From JAOPZW01 sp963851295 (lineage in GTDB: Bacteria > Actinomycetota > Thermoleophilia > Solirubrobacterales > Solirubrobacteraceae), in contig CAWKOS010000012.1 in NCBI GenBank assembly GCA_963851295.1, forward strand, positions 62,001 to 126,000: DNA of 64,000 bases, written 5' to 3'. This document shows, in pieces, positions 31,752-40,281 of the stretch (positions are counted from its first letter, which is position 1; each line of letters opens with the position of its first letter). The position numbers and the translations under genes are program-made. Below the pieces are notes generated by a model, which was not told the origin of the DNA, did no database searches, and was given only the letters and a program-made list of their open reading frames with translations.

Positions 31752-32284
31752 CCTCAGCCGACCGCCGCTTCGAGCATCTCGGGGGCGAGACCATCTACGA
31801 CGGGCGCGTCGTCGACCTGCGCATCGAGCGCTACCGCTTTCCCGACGGCGAGGAGGTCGAGCGCGAGGTCATTCGCCATCAGGGCGCGGTGGCGATGGTC
31901 GCCCACGACGACAGCGACCTCTACCTCGTGCGCCAGCCGCGCGAGGCCGTCGACGACCCCGACTTCCTCGAGATCCCGGCCGGCCGGCTCGACGTCGAGG
32001 GCGAGGCCCCGCTCGACGCCGCCAAGCGCGAGCTGGCAGAGGAGATCGGCAAGGCCGCCGAGCGCTGGGAGCCACTGACCGAGTACGTCTCGGCGGTCGG
32101 GATCATGGACGAGGTGGTCCACGTCTTCCTGGCCACCGGCCTGAGCGATGCAAGAGCCGAGGCCGAGGACAACGAGCGCATCGAGATCGTCCGCTGGCCG
32201 CTCGCCGATCTCGACGGCGCCATCGCCGCCACGCGCGACGCGAAGACGCTCATCGGGCTGCTGCTGCTCAAGACGCGCGGCTGA
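31748..32284 (+). CDS. nudF: Nudix hydrolase, ADP-ribose pyrophosphatase
   Basis: A 178-residue Nudix enzyme predicted to split ADP-ribose into AMP and ribose-5-phosphate. The Nudix box is GRLDVEGEAPLDAAKRELAE followed by EIG, with one extra residue between the first Gly and the Glu compared with the canonical GX5E. An N-terminal beta domain (FEHLGGETIYDGRVVDLRIE) precedes it. The same gene lies between pyrG and xerD in Mycobacterium. It is coupled to tetR by ATGA at 31748-31751. Confidence 0.88.
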   Translation: MTSADRRFEHLGGETIYDGRVVDLRIERYRFPDGEEVEREVIRHQGAVAMVAHDDSDLYLVRQPREAVDDPDFLEIPAGRLDVEGEAPLDAAKRELAEEIGKAAERWEPLTEYVSAVGIMDEVVHVFLATGLSDARAEAEDNERIEIVRWPLADLDGAIAATRDAKTLIGLLLLKTRG

Positions 32285-32305
32285 GCGCGGGGCCGCCATC
32301 CATGA

Positions 32306-32317
32306 CATGAGCTCATG
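32306..32317. promoter_or_regulatory. 12-bp palindrome upstream of lysR
   Basis: CATGAGCTCATG is a perfect palindrome 56 nt before the lysR ATG, nested in the wider CCATG...CATGG (32300-32318 region). Position and symmetry suit a LysR autoregulatory site, although the T-N11-A form is not strict. Confidence 0.4.
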
Positions 32318-32373
32318 GCTGCCCCCAGAACTCTGACTTCGACTTCTGGCCGGGCCGATGCGACCATCAGCGC

Positions 32374-33297
32374 ATGGAGCTCCGACATCTGCGCACCATC
32401 GCCGCCGTCGCCCGCCACCGCTCGCTGACGAAGGCGGGGGAGGAGCTCTACCTCTCGCAGTCGGCAATCTCCCAGCAGATCCGCCGTCTCGAGCTCGAGC
32501 TGGGCTTCGAGGTCTTCCGGCGCACCAGCCGCAGCGTCGAGCTCACGGCCGAGGGCCAGGTGATCCTCGGCTGCGCCCAGCGCGTCCTCGCCGAGGTCGA
32601 CGGCCTGCACAACGAACTCGAGGAGCTCACGGGCCTCCTGCGGGGGCAGCTGCGCATCGGCGGCGTCTACCCGACCGGCCCCTACGACCTCTTCGGCATG
32701 CTCGCGGACTTCCGCGCCGCCCACCCCGAGGTCGCCGTCCACATGATCGAGGACACCCAGGACGACGTCCTGGAGGCGCTGCGCGCCGACAATCTCGACT
32801 GCGCCTTCACGGCCCTGGACCCCGACACCCTCGGCGACGAGTTCGCGGCGACCCTCCTCTGGGAGGAGGAGTTCGTCGTGGTGCTCCCGCCCGGCCACGG
32901 GCTGTGCGCGAACGCGCGGATCACCTTCGAGGAGCTCGCCGGCGAGGACCTCATCGCCTACCGCGACAACTCGGCGCTGCGCCGGCGCCTCGAGCGCACG
33001 ATGGCCGCCCTCGGCCTGGAGCCCCGCAACGCCTTCGTCTGCACCGAGATGGGGGCCGTCCGGGCGCTGGCGAGCAAGGGGCTCGGCGTCGCCGTGATCC
33101 CGCGGACGATCGCCGAGCAGCCCGGCCCGCCGATCGAGCTGCGCCCGATCGGCCCCGAGCGCCTGACGTGGCCGATCGCCCTGGTCTGGCGCGCCGAGCG
33201 CCGCCAGACGCCGGCCGGCAAGGCCTTCCTGCAGGTCGCCCTGGCGCACGCCGAGCGGGCCGACCGGCCCGAGCGCCCGACGCTGCGCGTCGCCTGA
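32374..33297 (+). CDS. LysR-family transcriptional regulator
   Basis: A 307-residue LysR-type regulator. The winged HTH occupies residues 1-~60 (ELRHLRTIAAVARHRSLTKA, AEELYLSQSAISQQIRRLE with small variations, LTAEGQ). The effector domain follows, with LRIGGVYPTGPYDL and the EEEFVVVLPPGH strand. The target is not evident: it is flanked by nudF and xerD, neither an obvious regulon member. A palindrome upstream suggests self-control. Confidence 0.9.
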   Translation: MELRHLRTIAAVARHRSLTKAGEELYLSQSAISQQIRRLELELGFEVFRRTSRSVELTAEGQVILGCAQRVLAEVDGLHNELEELTGLLRGQLRIGGVYPTGPYDLFGMLADFRAAHPEVAVHMIEDTQDDVLEALRADNLDCAFTALDPDTLGDEFAATLLWEEEFVVVLPPGHGLCANARITFEELAGEDLIAYRDNSALRRRLERTMAALGLEPRNAFVCTEMGAVRALASKGLGVAVIPRTIAEQPGPPIELRPIGPERLTWPIALVWRAERRQTPAGKAFLQVALAHAERADRPERPTLRVA

Positions 33298-33415
33298 GCG
33301 GCGCGGCGCAGCGCGCCGCCGAGCCCCGCGCGACCCGCTCCGCGACGCCCCGTCCGCCCGCACGCGCCGTTGCAGCGGCAAGGACGGCTGCCGGCGGGGG
33401 CGAAAGGAGGCGACC

Positions 33416-34387
33416 ATGGCCGTCAGCCCTGCCGACCTGCACGCCTCCGCGTCCGCCCCGCCTCCCGCGGACGGGGGGATGGGCGGGCGCATGCTCGAGT
33501 TCCTCGCCTACCTCGAGTTCGAGCGCGGGCTCTCGCGCAACACGCTCGACGCCTACCGATCCGACCTGCTGCAGCTCGGCGCCTTCCTCGGCCGGCGCGG
33601 CGTCGACGTCGTAGCGGCTGGCCCCGAGGACCTGAGCGCCTTCCTGGCCGAGCTCGCCGCGGGCGGCGACGGCCGCCCGCCCGTGGCGCCCGCAACGCTG
33701 CAGCGCAAGGCGGCCTGCCTGCGCTCGTTCTACCGCCACCTGCGCCGCGAGGGCGCCCTCGACGGCGACCCGACCGCCGACCTGCGCGCGCCGCGCAAGC
33801 GTCAGCGCCTCCCGCAGGTCCTCACGCGCGACGAGATCGCCCTGCTCCTCGGCGCCCCGCGTGGGACCGATCCCGCCGCGCTGCGCGACCGCGCCCTGCT
33901 CGAGCTCATGTACGCGTGCGGCCTGCGGGCCTCGGAGGCGATCGGCCTCGACGTACGCGACGTCGACCTGACGCTCGCCGTCCTGCGGGCCCGCGGCAAG
34001 GGCTCCAAGGAGCGCCTGGTCCCGATCGGCCGCGAGGCGGTCAGCGCGACGCGGGCCTACCTCGAGGCGGGCCGACCCGCGCTGGTCGGCGTCCGCGACG
34101 AGGCGCGCCTGTTCGTCAACCGCCGCGGCGGCGGGCTCACGCGCCAGGGCCTCTACAAGATCGTCCAGCGCCACGCGCGGGCCGTCGGCCTCGACGACCG
34201 CATGAGCCCGCACACGCTGCGCCACACCTTCGCCACGCATCTGCTCGCCGGCGGCTGCGACCTGCGCTCGCTGCAGGAGATGCTCGGCCACGCCGACATC
34301 GCGACCACGCAGATCTACACCCACCTGTCGGCCGAGCGGCTGAAGGACGCCTACCTGATGGCGCATCCGCGCGCCGCGGGCGCCTGA
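33416..34387 (+). CDS. xerD: tyrosine site-specific recombinase XerD
   Basis: A 323-residue Xer recombinase that resolves chromosome dimers at dif. The N-terminal SAM-like domain (FLAYLEFERGLSRNTLDAYR) is followed by the catalytic domain with Arg in CGLRASEAIGL, Lys in GKGSKERLVP, His and Arg in SPHTLRHTFATH, His in LGHADIATTQ and the nucleophile Tyr in IYTHL. The strong Shine-Dalgarno AAAGGAGG (33403-33410) sets ATG 33416. The pyrG-nudF-xerD order marks it as the chromosomal housekeeping enzyme rather than a mobile integrase. Confidence 0.93.
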   Translation: MAVSPADLHASASAPPPADGGMGGRMLEFLAYLEFERGLSRNTLDAYRSDLLQLGAFLGRRGVDVVAAGPEDLSAFLAELAAGGDGRPPVAPATLQRKAACLRSFYRHLRREGALDGDPTADLRAPRKRQRLPQVLTRDEIALLLGAPRGTDPAALRDRALLELMYACGLRASEAIGLDVRDVDLTLAVLRARGKGSKERLVPIGREAVSATRAYLEAGRPALVGVRDEARLFVNRRGGGLTRQGLYKIVQRHARAVGLDDRMSPHTLRHTFATHLLAGGCDLRSLQEMLGHADIATTQIYTHLSAERLKDAYLMAHPRAAGA

Positions 34388-34404
34388 GCGACAATGCGGC
34401 GGCC

Positions 34405-34965
34405 ATGCGCCGCGTCGTCGCCACGTGCACCCTCGCCGCCGCCCTCGCCGGCTGCGGCAACGCGCGCACGCCCGTGCCCGACGTCTCGCGACCGCTCGCG
34501 CCCGGCCCGACGGCGCCCGCGAGCTTCCCCCAGGACGGGGTGCGCCTCGCGGCCCCGCAGGGCTGGAAGCCCGAGGCGGGGAGGGCGCCGCTCGTGCTCA
34601 GCACCGACGGCGGCACCGCTTCGGTGACCGTGTGGCGCTATCCCCGCGCCGAGCCGCTGCCGCGCACCCGCGCCCAGCTGCAGGCCGCGCGCGACGCCCT
34701 CGTCGCTGCCGCCAAGGCCCGGGATCGCAGCTTCGCGCTGCAGCGCGCGTCGATCCGCCGCGTCGACGGGCGCCCCGCGGTCGAGCTGCGCGCGACCGAG
34801 ACGATCGCGGGCGTCCCGCGGGCGGTCGTCTCGACCCACGTCTATGCGTTCGGGGCCGAACTGATCATCGACGGCGCCGCGCCGGCGCGGGACTTCCCGA
34901 CCGCCGAGACGACCGTCTTCGCCCCGCTCGTGCGCTCGCTGCGCCTGCGGGAGCCGGCTGCATGA
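34405..34965 (+). CDS. predicted lipoprotein
   Basis: A 186-residue exported protein with a lipobox (TLAAALAGC, Cys ~17), so probably anchored to the outer face of the membrane. After a proline-rich linker, the rest (VRLAAPQGWKPEAG, ASVTVWRYPR, IRRVDGRPAVELRAT, SLRLREPAA) looks like a single alpha/beta domain of the kind seen in small secreted PsbP/LpqN-like proteins, but I cannot name the family. It is coupled to deoB by ATGA at 34962-34965. Confidence 0.72.
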   Translation: MRRVVATCTLAAALAGCGNARTPVPDVSRPLAPGPTAPASFPQDGVRLAAPQGWKPEAGRAPLVLSTDGGTASVTVWRYPRAEPLPRTRAQLQAARDALVAAAKARDRSFALQRASIRRVDGRPAVELRATETIAGVPRAVVSTHVYAFGAELIIDGAAPARDFPTAETTVFAPLVRSLRLREPAA

Positions 34966-36116
34966 GCCGCCGGGCCTTCGTCGTCGTGCTGGACGCCTGC
35001 GGGGTGGGAGCGCTGCCCGACGCGGCCGACTACGCGGGCGACGAGGGCTCCAACACGCTCGTCCACGTCGCCGAGGACGCCGGCGGCCTTGACCTGCCGG
35101 TCCTCGGGCGCCTCGGCCTCGGGTCGATCGTCCCGCTGCTCGGGGTGCCGCCCTCCAGCGAGCCCGCTGTCCACGGCCGCCTGCATCCGCTCGGGCCGGG
35201 CAAGGAGTCGACCACGGGACACTGGGAGCTCATGGGCGTCGTGCCGACCGCGCCCCTGCCGACCTACCCCGGCGGCTTCCCGCCCGACGTCGTGGCGATG
35301 CTCGAGCGGGTCACCGGCTTGCGCTTCTGCGCCAACACGCCGGCGAGCGGGACCGAGGTCATCGAGGAATGGGGCGAGCACCACCTGAAGACGGGCGAGG
35401 TGATCCTCTACACCTCGGCGGACTCCGTCCTGCAGCTCGCGGCCCACCACGACGTGCTCACCGAGGAGCAGCTGCTGGCCGCGTGCGCCGCGGCGCGCGA
35501 GGCGATGACCGGCGAGCACGCGGTCGGGCGCGTGATCGCCCGCCCCTTCGTGGGCGAGCCGGGCGCCTTCCGGCGCACCGAGGGGCGCAGGGACTTCGCC
35601 GTGGAGCCGCCCGGGCGCTCCTATCTCGACGAGCTCCAGGACGCGGGCGTCCCCGTCCACGCGGTGGGCAAGGTCCGCGACCTGTTCGCCGGCGTGGGCA
35701 TCGACGCCTACCACCCGGGGGCGACCAACGAGCGGGCGATCGGGGCGGTGACGGAGCTGGCCTCGACGCTCGACGCGGGCCTCGTGTTCGCCAACCTCGT
35801 CGAGACCGACCAGATCTACGGCCACCGCCACGACGTCGAGGGCTTCCACCGCGCCCTGCGCGAGATCGACGCGGCCGTCGGCGACTGGCTGGCGCTGTTG
35901 CGCGACGGCGACCTGCTCGTCCTCACCGCCGACCACGGCGTCGACCCGCGCGCGCCGCACACCGACCACACCCGCGAGCACGCGCCGCTGCTGGCGACCT
36001 GGCCCGGCCAGGACGGCCGCCGCCACGACGGCCCGCTGGCCGACGTCGGGGCGTCGACGCTGAAGTGGCTCGCGGGCCGGGAGGCCGACGGGTTGCCCGG
36101 CGTAGCCTTCCTCTGA
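34962..36116 (+). CDS. deoB: phosphopentomutase
   Basis: DeoB (384 aa) interconverts ribose-1- and ribose-5-phosphate (and the deoxy forms) in nucleoside salvage. As an alkaline-phosphatase-superfamily enzyme it needs two Mn ions and a Thr acceptor: FVVVLDACGVGALPDA holds the first metal site, GKESTTGHWELMG the acceptor, and LTADHGVDPRAPHTDHTREH the remaining ligands. All are intact. Its stop is immediately followed by the ATG of mutM. Confidence 0.94.
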   Translation: MSRRAFVVVLDACGVGALPDAADYAGDEGSNTLVHVAEDAGGLDLPVLGRLGLGSIVPLLGVPPSSEPAVHGRLHPLGPGKESTTGHWELMGVVPTAPLPTYPGGFPPDVVAMLERVTGLRFCANTPASGTEVIEEWGEHHLKTGEVILYTSADSVLQLAAHHDVLTEEQLLAACAAAREAMTGEHAVGRVIARPFVGEPGAFRRTEGRRDFAVEPPGRSYLDELQDAGVPVHAVGKVRDLFAGVGIDAYHPGATNERAIGAVTELASTLDAGLVFANLVETDQIYGHRHDVEGFHRALREIDAAVGDWLALLRDGDLLVLTADHGVDPRAPHTDHTREHAPLLATWPGQDGRRHDGPLADVGASTLKWLAGREADGLPGVAFL

Positions 36117-37007
36117 ATGCCGGAGCTCCCCGAGGTCGAGACCATCCGCCGCCAGCTCGCGCCCCTCGTCGAGGGGCGCGTCGTCGCGCGCCTGGAGATC
36201 TCCGACCCGCGCTGGTGCCTGCCGCTGGCGCCCGCGGCGGTCGTCGACGTGGTGCACGGGCGGCGCGTCGCACGGCTCGGCCGCCGCGGCAAGTACCTGG
36301 AGTGGGAGCTCGAGGACGACGCCTTCCTGCTCATGCACCTGCGCATGACCGGGACGCTGCTGTACGACCCGCCGCCCGGCACGCCGTACGAGCGCGTGCG
36401 CTGGGCGCTCGACGACGGCCACGAGCTGCGCTTCTGCGACCCGCGGCGCTTCGGAACGGGCGAGCTTGCCCTCGGGGCGGCCGCGCGCGACGCCTTCTAT
36501 GACGCCCGTCTCGGGCTCGAGCCGCTCGACGGCGAGCTCACCGGCGCCGCGCTCGCGCGCATGGCCCGCGGCCGCCGGGCGCCGGTGAAGGCGTTCCTGC
36601 TCGACCAGCGGCGGATCGCCGGCGTGGGGAACATCTACGCCGACGAGGCGCTGTTCCGCGCGCGCATCCATCCGCTGCGCCCGGCCGGCCGCCTCACGCG
36701 CGCCCAGTGCGACGAGCTCGCGGTCGCCGTGCGCGAGACGCTGCTGGCGGGCCTGGCCGCGGGCGGGGCGACGATCGACGACTTCCGCCACGCCGACGGC
36801 GTCCAGGGCGCCTTCCAGAACGAGTTCCTCGTGCACCTGCGCCGCGGCGAGCCGTGCGTGCGCTGCGGGCGCGAGGTGATCAAGCTCGTGGCCGCCGGTC
36901 GCGGGACATATGTGTGCGAGCGTTGCCAGCCGCGACCCCGCCGAAGGGCGACGAGCGGTCGTCGGGCGGGCACGAGCGGCACCCAAGGCACCGAAATTCG
37001 CTCGTGA
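36117..37007 (+). CDS. mutM: formamidopyrimidine-DNA glycosylase
   Basis: Fpg/MutM (296 aa) removes 8-oxoguanine and FapyG by N-glycosylase/AP-lyase action. The N-terminal PELPEVETIRRQL holds the catalytic Pro and Glu, a Lys lies in GRRGKYLEWEL, and the C-terminal zinc finger is CVRCGREVIKLVAAGRGTYV followed by CERC. The last ~25 residues (RRRATSGRRAG onward) form a charged, probably disordered tail beyond the usual end. ATG 36117 abuts the deoB stop. Confidence 0.94.
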   Translation: MPELPEVETIRRQLAPLVEGRVVARLEISDPRWCLPLAPAAVVDVVHGRRVARLGRRGKYLEWELEDDAFLLMHLRMTGTLLYDPPPGTPYERVRWALDDGHELRFCDPRRFGTGELALGAAARDAFYDARLGLEPLDGELTGAALARMARGRRAPVKAFLLDQRRIAGVGNIYADEALFRARIHPLRPAGRLTRAQCDELAVAVRETLLAGLAAGGATIDDFRHADGVQGAFQNEFLVHLRRGEPCVRCGREVIKLVAAGRGTYVCERCQPRPRRRATSGRRAGTSGTQGTEIRS

Positions 37008-37125
37008 CGTTTTGCACCTGACGCGGCGGGGCAAATACGCCGCTCGGTAGGGGACCCAGCTCCGGCACCAGGGGTTAGCCAGGAGGCAGGCGCAGGGTCG
37101 CAAAACGCCCGGATCTCTCCGGGTT
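37008..37125 (+). ncRNA. structured leader RNA, riboswitch-like, class not identified
   Basis: A multibranched fold spans about 100 nt. P1: CGTTTTGC (37008-37015) pairs with GCAAAACG (37100-37107), extended by CCTG (37017-37020) with CAGG (37093-37096). P2: GCGGCG (37023-37028) with CGCCGC (37038-37043) around a GGGCAAATA loop. P3: CTCCGGC (37060-37066) with GCC-A-GGAG (37078-37085). A further hairpin CCCGG/CCGGG (37108-37123) adjoins P1 and could be the switching element. It lies upstream of a secreted-protein gene. Purine-rich joining segments (TAGGGGACCCAG) recall cyclic-dinucleotide aptamers, but no class fits fully. Confidence 0.45.
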
Positions 37126-37286
37126 CATAGGAGGACCGGCAAAAGACCGACAACGTCTTTCGACGACGCACGGCCGCGTCGTCGTGCCCTGGCCAGGGAC
37201 GGGCCACCCACGGTTCAGCAGCCGCGCACCGGAGCGGAAGACCGGCGCGGCGATTCCCCCAGCTCATCCCCCCAAAGGAGTTGACC
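37126..37286 (+). other. remainder of the long beta-helix leader, two strong hairpins
   Basis: AGGAGG at 37129-37134 has no start codon at suitable distance. A 9-bp stem CGACGACGC/GCGTCGTCG (37161-37184, 6-nt loop) is followed directly by the perfect palindrome CCCTGGCCAGGG (37187-37198). The real Shine-Dalgarno AAAGGAG (37274-37280) precedes GTG 37287. I see no convincing open reading frame in this part. Confidence 0.5.
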
Positions 37287-40205
37287 GTGCGTCGCGCCTT
37301 CGTGTTCCTTGCGCTCTTTTTCGGCCTGTCCGTGCCCGCCAGCGCAGCAACGCTGTACATCTCGCCGTCTGGTTCTGACTCGGCGGCCTGCTCGCAGGCG
37401 GCGCCGTGCAAGACCCCGTCGGGGGCGTACGGCAAGGCGGCGTCGGGCGACACGGTGATCATGGCCGGCGGCTCGTACGGATCATCGGCAAGCGTCGGCT
37501 CCGGAACCAAGACCGTGCGCTTCGACACCGCACCAGGGGAGACGGCCGCCTTCTCGAGCGTGAGCATCGGGGCGTCCAACGTGACGTTCTCCGGGCCGTT
37601 CACCGCCAGCTCGCTGTCGATGTCCGGCCGCGCCGGCAACTACGTCACGAACAGCGTCGTCGAGGACGGCGTCATCGACGGCAAGGGCACGACGAACGAC
37701 GTCGGCTACATCGCGGCGGTCTCGGGCGTGACCTGGCGGCGCATCGACATGGGCAACAACCACGAGGCCAACGCGACGCTGTTCATCGACGGCGGGGCCG
37801 CGAGCGGCTCTTCCGGCGGCGTCACCGGCGGCGTGACGAACCTGACGATCGAGGACTCGGCCTTCCACGACAACTACCTCTCGCCGTCCTCCAGCGTGCA
37901 CCCGCAGTGCATCTACCTCGGCGGCACGCAGGGCACGACGATCCGCCGCACGCGCTTCTGGGGCTGCACCTTCGCCGACGTGTTCGTCACCACGGCCAAC
38001 TCGGAGAAGGACCAGCCCAAGAACGTCACGATGGAGAACAACGTCTTCGGGCGCACGATCCTCAACGGCGATCCGAACACCGGCCAGAAGCCCAACTGCT
38101 GCCACGCGCGTGACGTGGTCTTCCGCGACGGCTCCAAGCTCGACGGCGTGATCTTCCGCTACAACACGGTCCGCGGTCCCGTGACCTGGCCGACGGAGGG
38201 CGTGGGCGCCGGCGGCGCGAAGGTGTACGGCAACATCTTCGGCGAGAGCACCCAGTCCAAGTCCGGCATGGACTGGCACAACAACATCAACGGGGTCAGC
38301 AACTCCTCGGCGATGTGGGTCGACGGCGACGAGGCCGAGAACGCCCAGGCCGGCCAGAAGGTCAAGCCGGGCGACTTCCGCCTCAAGGCTGGCGCATCCG
38401 CCATCGACGCGGGCGACCCGGCCAACAAGCCGGCCGACGACGCCGACGGCCACGCGCGCACCGGTACGCCGGACGCGGGCGCCTACGAGTTCGGCTCCGG
38501 CGGGACCCCGCCCGCCGACCGCGACGGCGACGGCGTGCCCGACTCCAGCGACGCCTGCCCCGACACGCCGGGCACCCAGCCCGACGGCTGCCCGCCCCCG
38601 TCGGACACGACGCCTCCGGATACGTCGATCACGTCGGGTCCGAGTGGGTCGACGACCTCGACCAGCGCGTCGTTCGCGTTCAGCTCGACCGAGAGCGGCT
38701 CGACCTTCGAGTGCAAGCTGGACTCGGGCAGCTACGCGGCGTGCACGAGCCCGAAGAGCTACAGCGCCCTGGCGACCGGGTCGCACACGTTCAGCGTGCG
38801 GGCGACCGACGCGGCCGGCAACACCGACGCCTCGGCGGCGACGCAGTCCTGGACGGTGACCGCGGTCTCGGACACGACGCCTCCGGATACGTCGATCACG
38901 TCGGGTCCGAGTGGGTCGACGACGTCGACGAGCGCGTCGTTCGCGTTCAGCTCGACCGAGAGCGGCTCGACCTTCGAGTGCAAGCTGGACTCGGGCAGCT
39001 ACGCGACGTGCACGAGCCCGAAGAGCTACAGCGGGCTGGCGACCGGGTCGCACACGTTCAGCGTGCGGGCGACCGACGCGGCCGGCAACACCGACGCCTC
39101 GGCGGCCACGCGGTCGTGGACGGTGACCGCGCCGTCGGACACGACGCCTCCGGACACGTCGTTCACCGCGGGCCCGACCGGCCCGACGAACGACGCGACG
39201 CCGGCGTTCTCGTTCAGCTCGACCGAGAGCGGCTCGAGCTTCGAGTGCCGCGTCGACAGCGGCGCCTGGAGCAGCTGCTCGAGCCCATGGACGACGCCCT
39301 CGCTCAGCGACGGCTCGCACTCCGTGTCGGTCCGCGCGACGGATGCGGCGGGCAACACCGACGGCTCGCCGGCGAGCCGCTCGTTCACGGTCGACACGGC
39401 GGCGCCGACGACGACGATCACCGGCTCGCCCTCGTCGCCGAGCATCTCGAGCAGCGCCACGATCACCTTCACGGTGAGCGAGGCCGGCGCGACCTCCCAG
39501 TGCCGCCTGGACGGCGGCGCGTGGACCGCGTGCACGAGCCCGTACCAGGTGTCCGGGCTGGGGCTCGGCGACCACACGGTCGACGTCCGCTCCACCGACG
39601 CGGCCGGCAACGCCGAGGCGACGGGTGACAGCGTGACCTGGACGGTCGTCCCGCTGCTGCCGCTCGCGGGGCCCGCGGACGCGCCGACGGTGACGCTCAC
39701 CGCTCCGGCGGCCGATTCGACGGTCGGGCGCACCTTCCGGTTCTCGGCGACCGCGACGGCTCCGGCCGGCGTGGACCGCGTCGAGTTCTGGATCGACGGG
39801 CACCGCGTCGAGACCGACAAGCGCGCGCCCTACAAGGACATGGTCACGGCCGACTGGCTGCACTCGGGCAGCCACACGGCGACCGCGCGCGTCTTCGACA
39901 AGGCCGGGCAGGCCGCGTCGGCGGCGGTGACGGTGAAGGTGTCGCGCAGCGGCGGCCACTACCGCGTCGCCGTCGCGCACGCCATGCGCCACGGGGCCGT
40001 GATGGCCAGCGCCGCCGACGGCCAGGCCACCCGGCTCGCCGGCGCCGCCCCGCGCCAGAAGACGGTGCGCGTGACCCTCACCCGCTGCTCGGATCGCAGC
40101 GGCAAGGTCGTCGACACGATGCGCCTGAAGGCCGACGGCAGCGGCAAGATCGACGCGACGCGCGCGAAGCCCGGGCTCTGCGTGCTCTCGCTGCGCCCGA
40201 TGTGA
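37287..40205 (+). CDS. large secreted beta-helix protein with TSP3 motif and Ig-like repeats
   Basis: A 972-residue exported protein. Residues 1-~22 are a signal peptide (RRAFVFLALFFGLSVPASA). Residues ~23-405 look like a right-handed parallel beta-helix beginning TLYISPSGSDSAACSQ, as in polysaccharide-active or adhesive proteins. A Ca-binding thrombospondin type 3 motif (DRDGDGVPDSSDACPD) follows at ~413. Four Ig-like modules of ~89 residues start with DTTPPDTS, the first two nearly identical. The last ~170 residues comprise another Ig-like domain (VEFWIDGHRVETDK) and an unrecognised C-terminus. GTG 37287 has a good Shine-Dalgarno. No LPxTG sorting motif. Substrate or ligand unknown. Confidence 0.82.
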   Translation: MRRAFVFLALFFGLSVPASAATLYISPSGSDSAACSQAAPCKTPSGAYGKAASGDTVIMAGGSYGSSASVGSGTKTVRFDTAPGETAAFSSVSIGASNVTFSGPFTASSLSMSGRAGNYVTNSVVEDGVIDGKGTTNDVGYIAAVSGVTWRRIDMGNNHEANATLFIDGGAASGSSGGVTGGVTNLTIEDSAFHDNYLSPSSSVHPQCIYLGGTQGTTIRRTRFWGCTFADVFVTTANSEKDQPKNVTMENNVFGRTILNGDPNTGQKPNCCHARDVVFRDGSKLDGVIFRYNTVRGPVTWPTEGVGAGGAKVYGNIFGESTQSKSGMDWHNNINGVSNSSAMWVDGDEAENAQAGQKVKPGDFRLKAGASAIDAGDPANKPADDADGHARTGTPDAGAYEFGSGGTPPADRDGDGVPDSSDACPDTPGTQPDGCPPPSDTTPPDTSITSGPSGSTTSTSASFAFSSTESGSTFECKLDSGSYAACTSPKSYSALATGSHTFSVRATDAAGNTDASAATQSWTVTAVSDTTPPDTSITSGPSGSTTSTSASFAFSSTESGSTFECKLDSGSYATCTSPKSYSGLATGSHTFSVRATDAAGNTDASAATRSWTVTAPSDTTPPDTSFTAGPTGPTNDATPAFSFSSTESGSSFECRVDSGAWSSCSSPWTTPSLSDGSHSVSVRATDAAGNTDGSPASRSFTVDTAAPTTTITGSPSSPSISSSATITFTVSEAGATSQCRLDGGAWTACTSPYQVSGLGLGDHTVDVRSTDAAGNAEATGDSVTWTVVPLLPLAGPADAPTVTLTAPAADSTVGRTFRFSATATAPAGVDRVEFWIDGHRVETDKRAPYKDMVTADWLHSGSHTATARVFDKAGQAASAAVTVKVSRSGGHYRVAVAHAMRHGAVMASAADGQATRLAGAAPRQKTVRVTLTRCSDRSGKVVDTMRLKADGSGKIDATRAKPGLCVLSLRPM
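38604..39137 (+). repeat. 267-bp tandem duplication inside the secreted-protein gene
   Basis: Copies at 38604-38870 and 38871-39137 differ at only about a dozen bases by eye. A third, clearly older copy begins at 39138 with the same 267-bp spacing, and a fourth, more diverged module follows. Each copy encodes one 89-residue Ig-like domain, so the first pair is a recent duplication or a gene-conversion product. Confidence 0.93.
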
Positions 40206-40218
40206 CCTGACGTGAGTC

Positions 40219-40251
40219 GCGGGAGGGGCGCGCTCGTCGCGCCTCTCCCGC
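40219..40251. terminator. strong hairpin between convergent genes
   Basis: GCGGGAGGGGCGCG (40219-40232) pairs with CGCGCCTCTCCCGC (40238-40251), 14 bp with one G-U on the plus strand, around loop CTCGT. It sits between the beta-helix gene and the convergent glutaredoxin gene. It has no T-run, so it could work on both strands with factor help. Confidence 0.6.
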
Positions 40252-40281
40252 CCTCGCGGGCGCTCCCGGCGGGGTGGTGGG

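Noticed and set aside
33416..34387. Tyrosine recombinase as sign of an integrated element
   Set aside because: The pyrG-nudF-xerD order and XerD-type motifs identify the housekeeping dimer-resolution enzyme; no att repeats or phage genes flank it.
37076..37091. AGCCAGGAGGCAGG resembles the B12 box of cobalamin riboswitches
   Set aside because: The rest of the cobalamin aptamer core (GGGAA, GCCACTG) is missing upstream, and these bases are explained by the P3 helix.
37020..37110. Cyclic-di-GMP-I or c-di-AMP (ydaO) aptamer
   Set aside because: Single words match (GCAAA, GGGGACCC, GGGGTTA), but helix order and the 3' conserved segments do not, so no class was assigned. A covariance-model search is needed to decide.
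37184..37378. 64-codon frame overlapping the start of the beta-helix gene
   Set aside because: No Shine-Dalgarno or -10 box at its GTG, proline/arginine-rich translation, and it overlaps the well-supported signal peptide in another frame.
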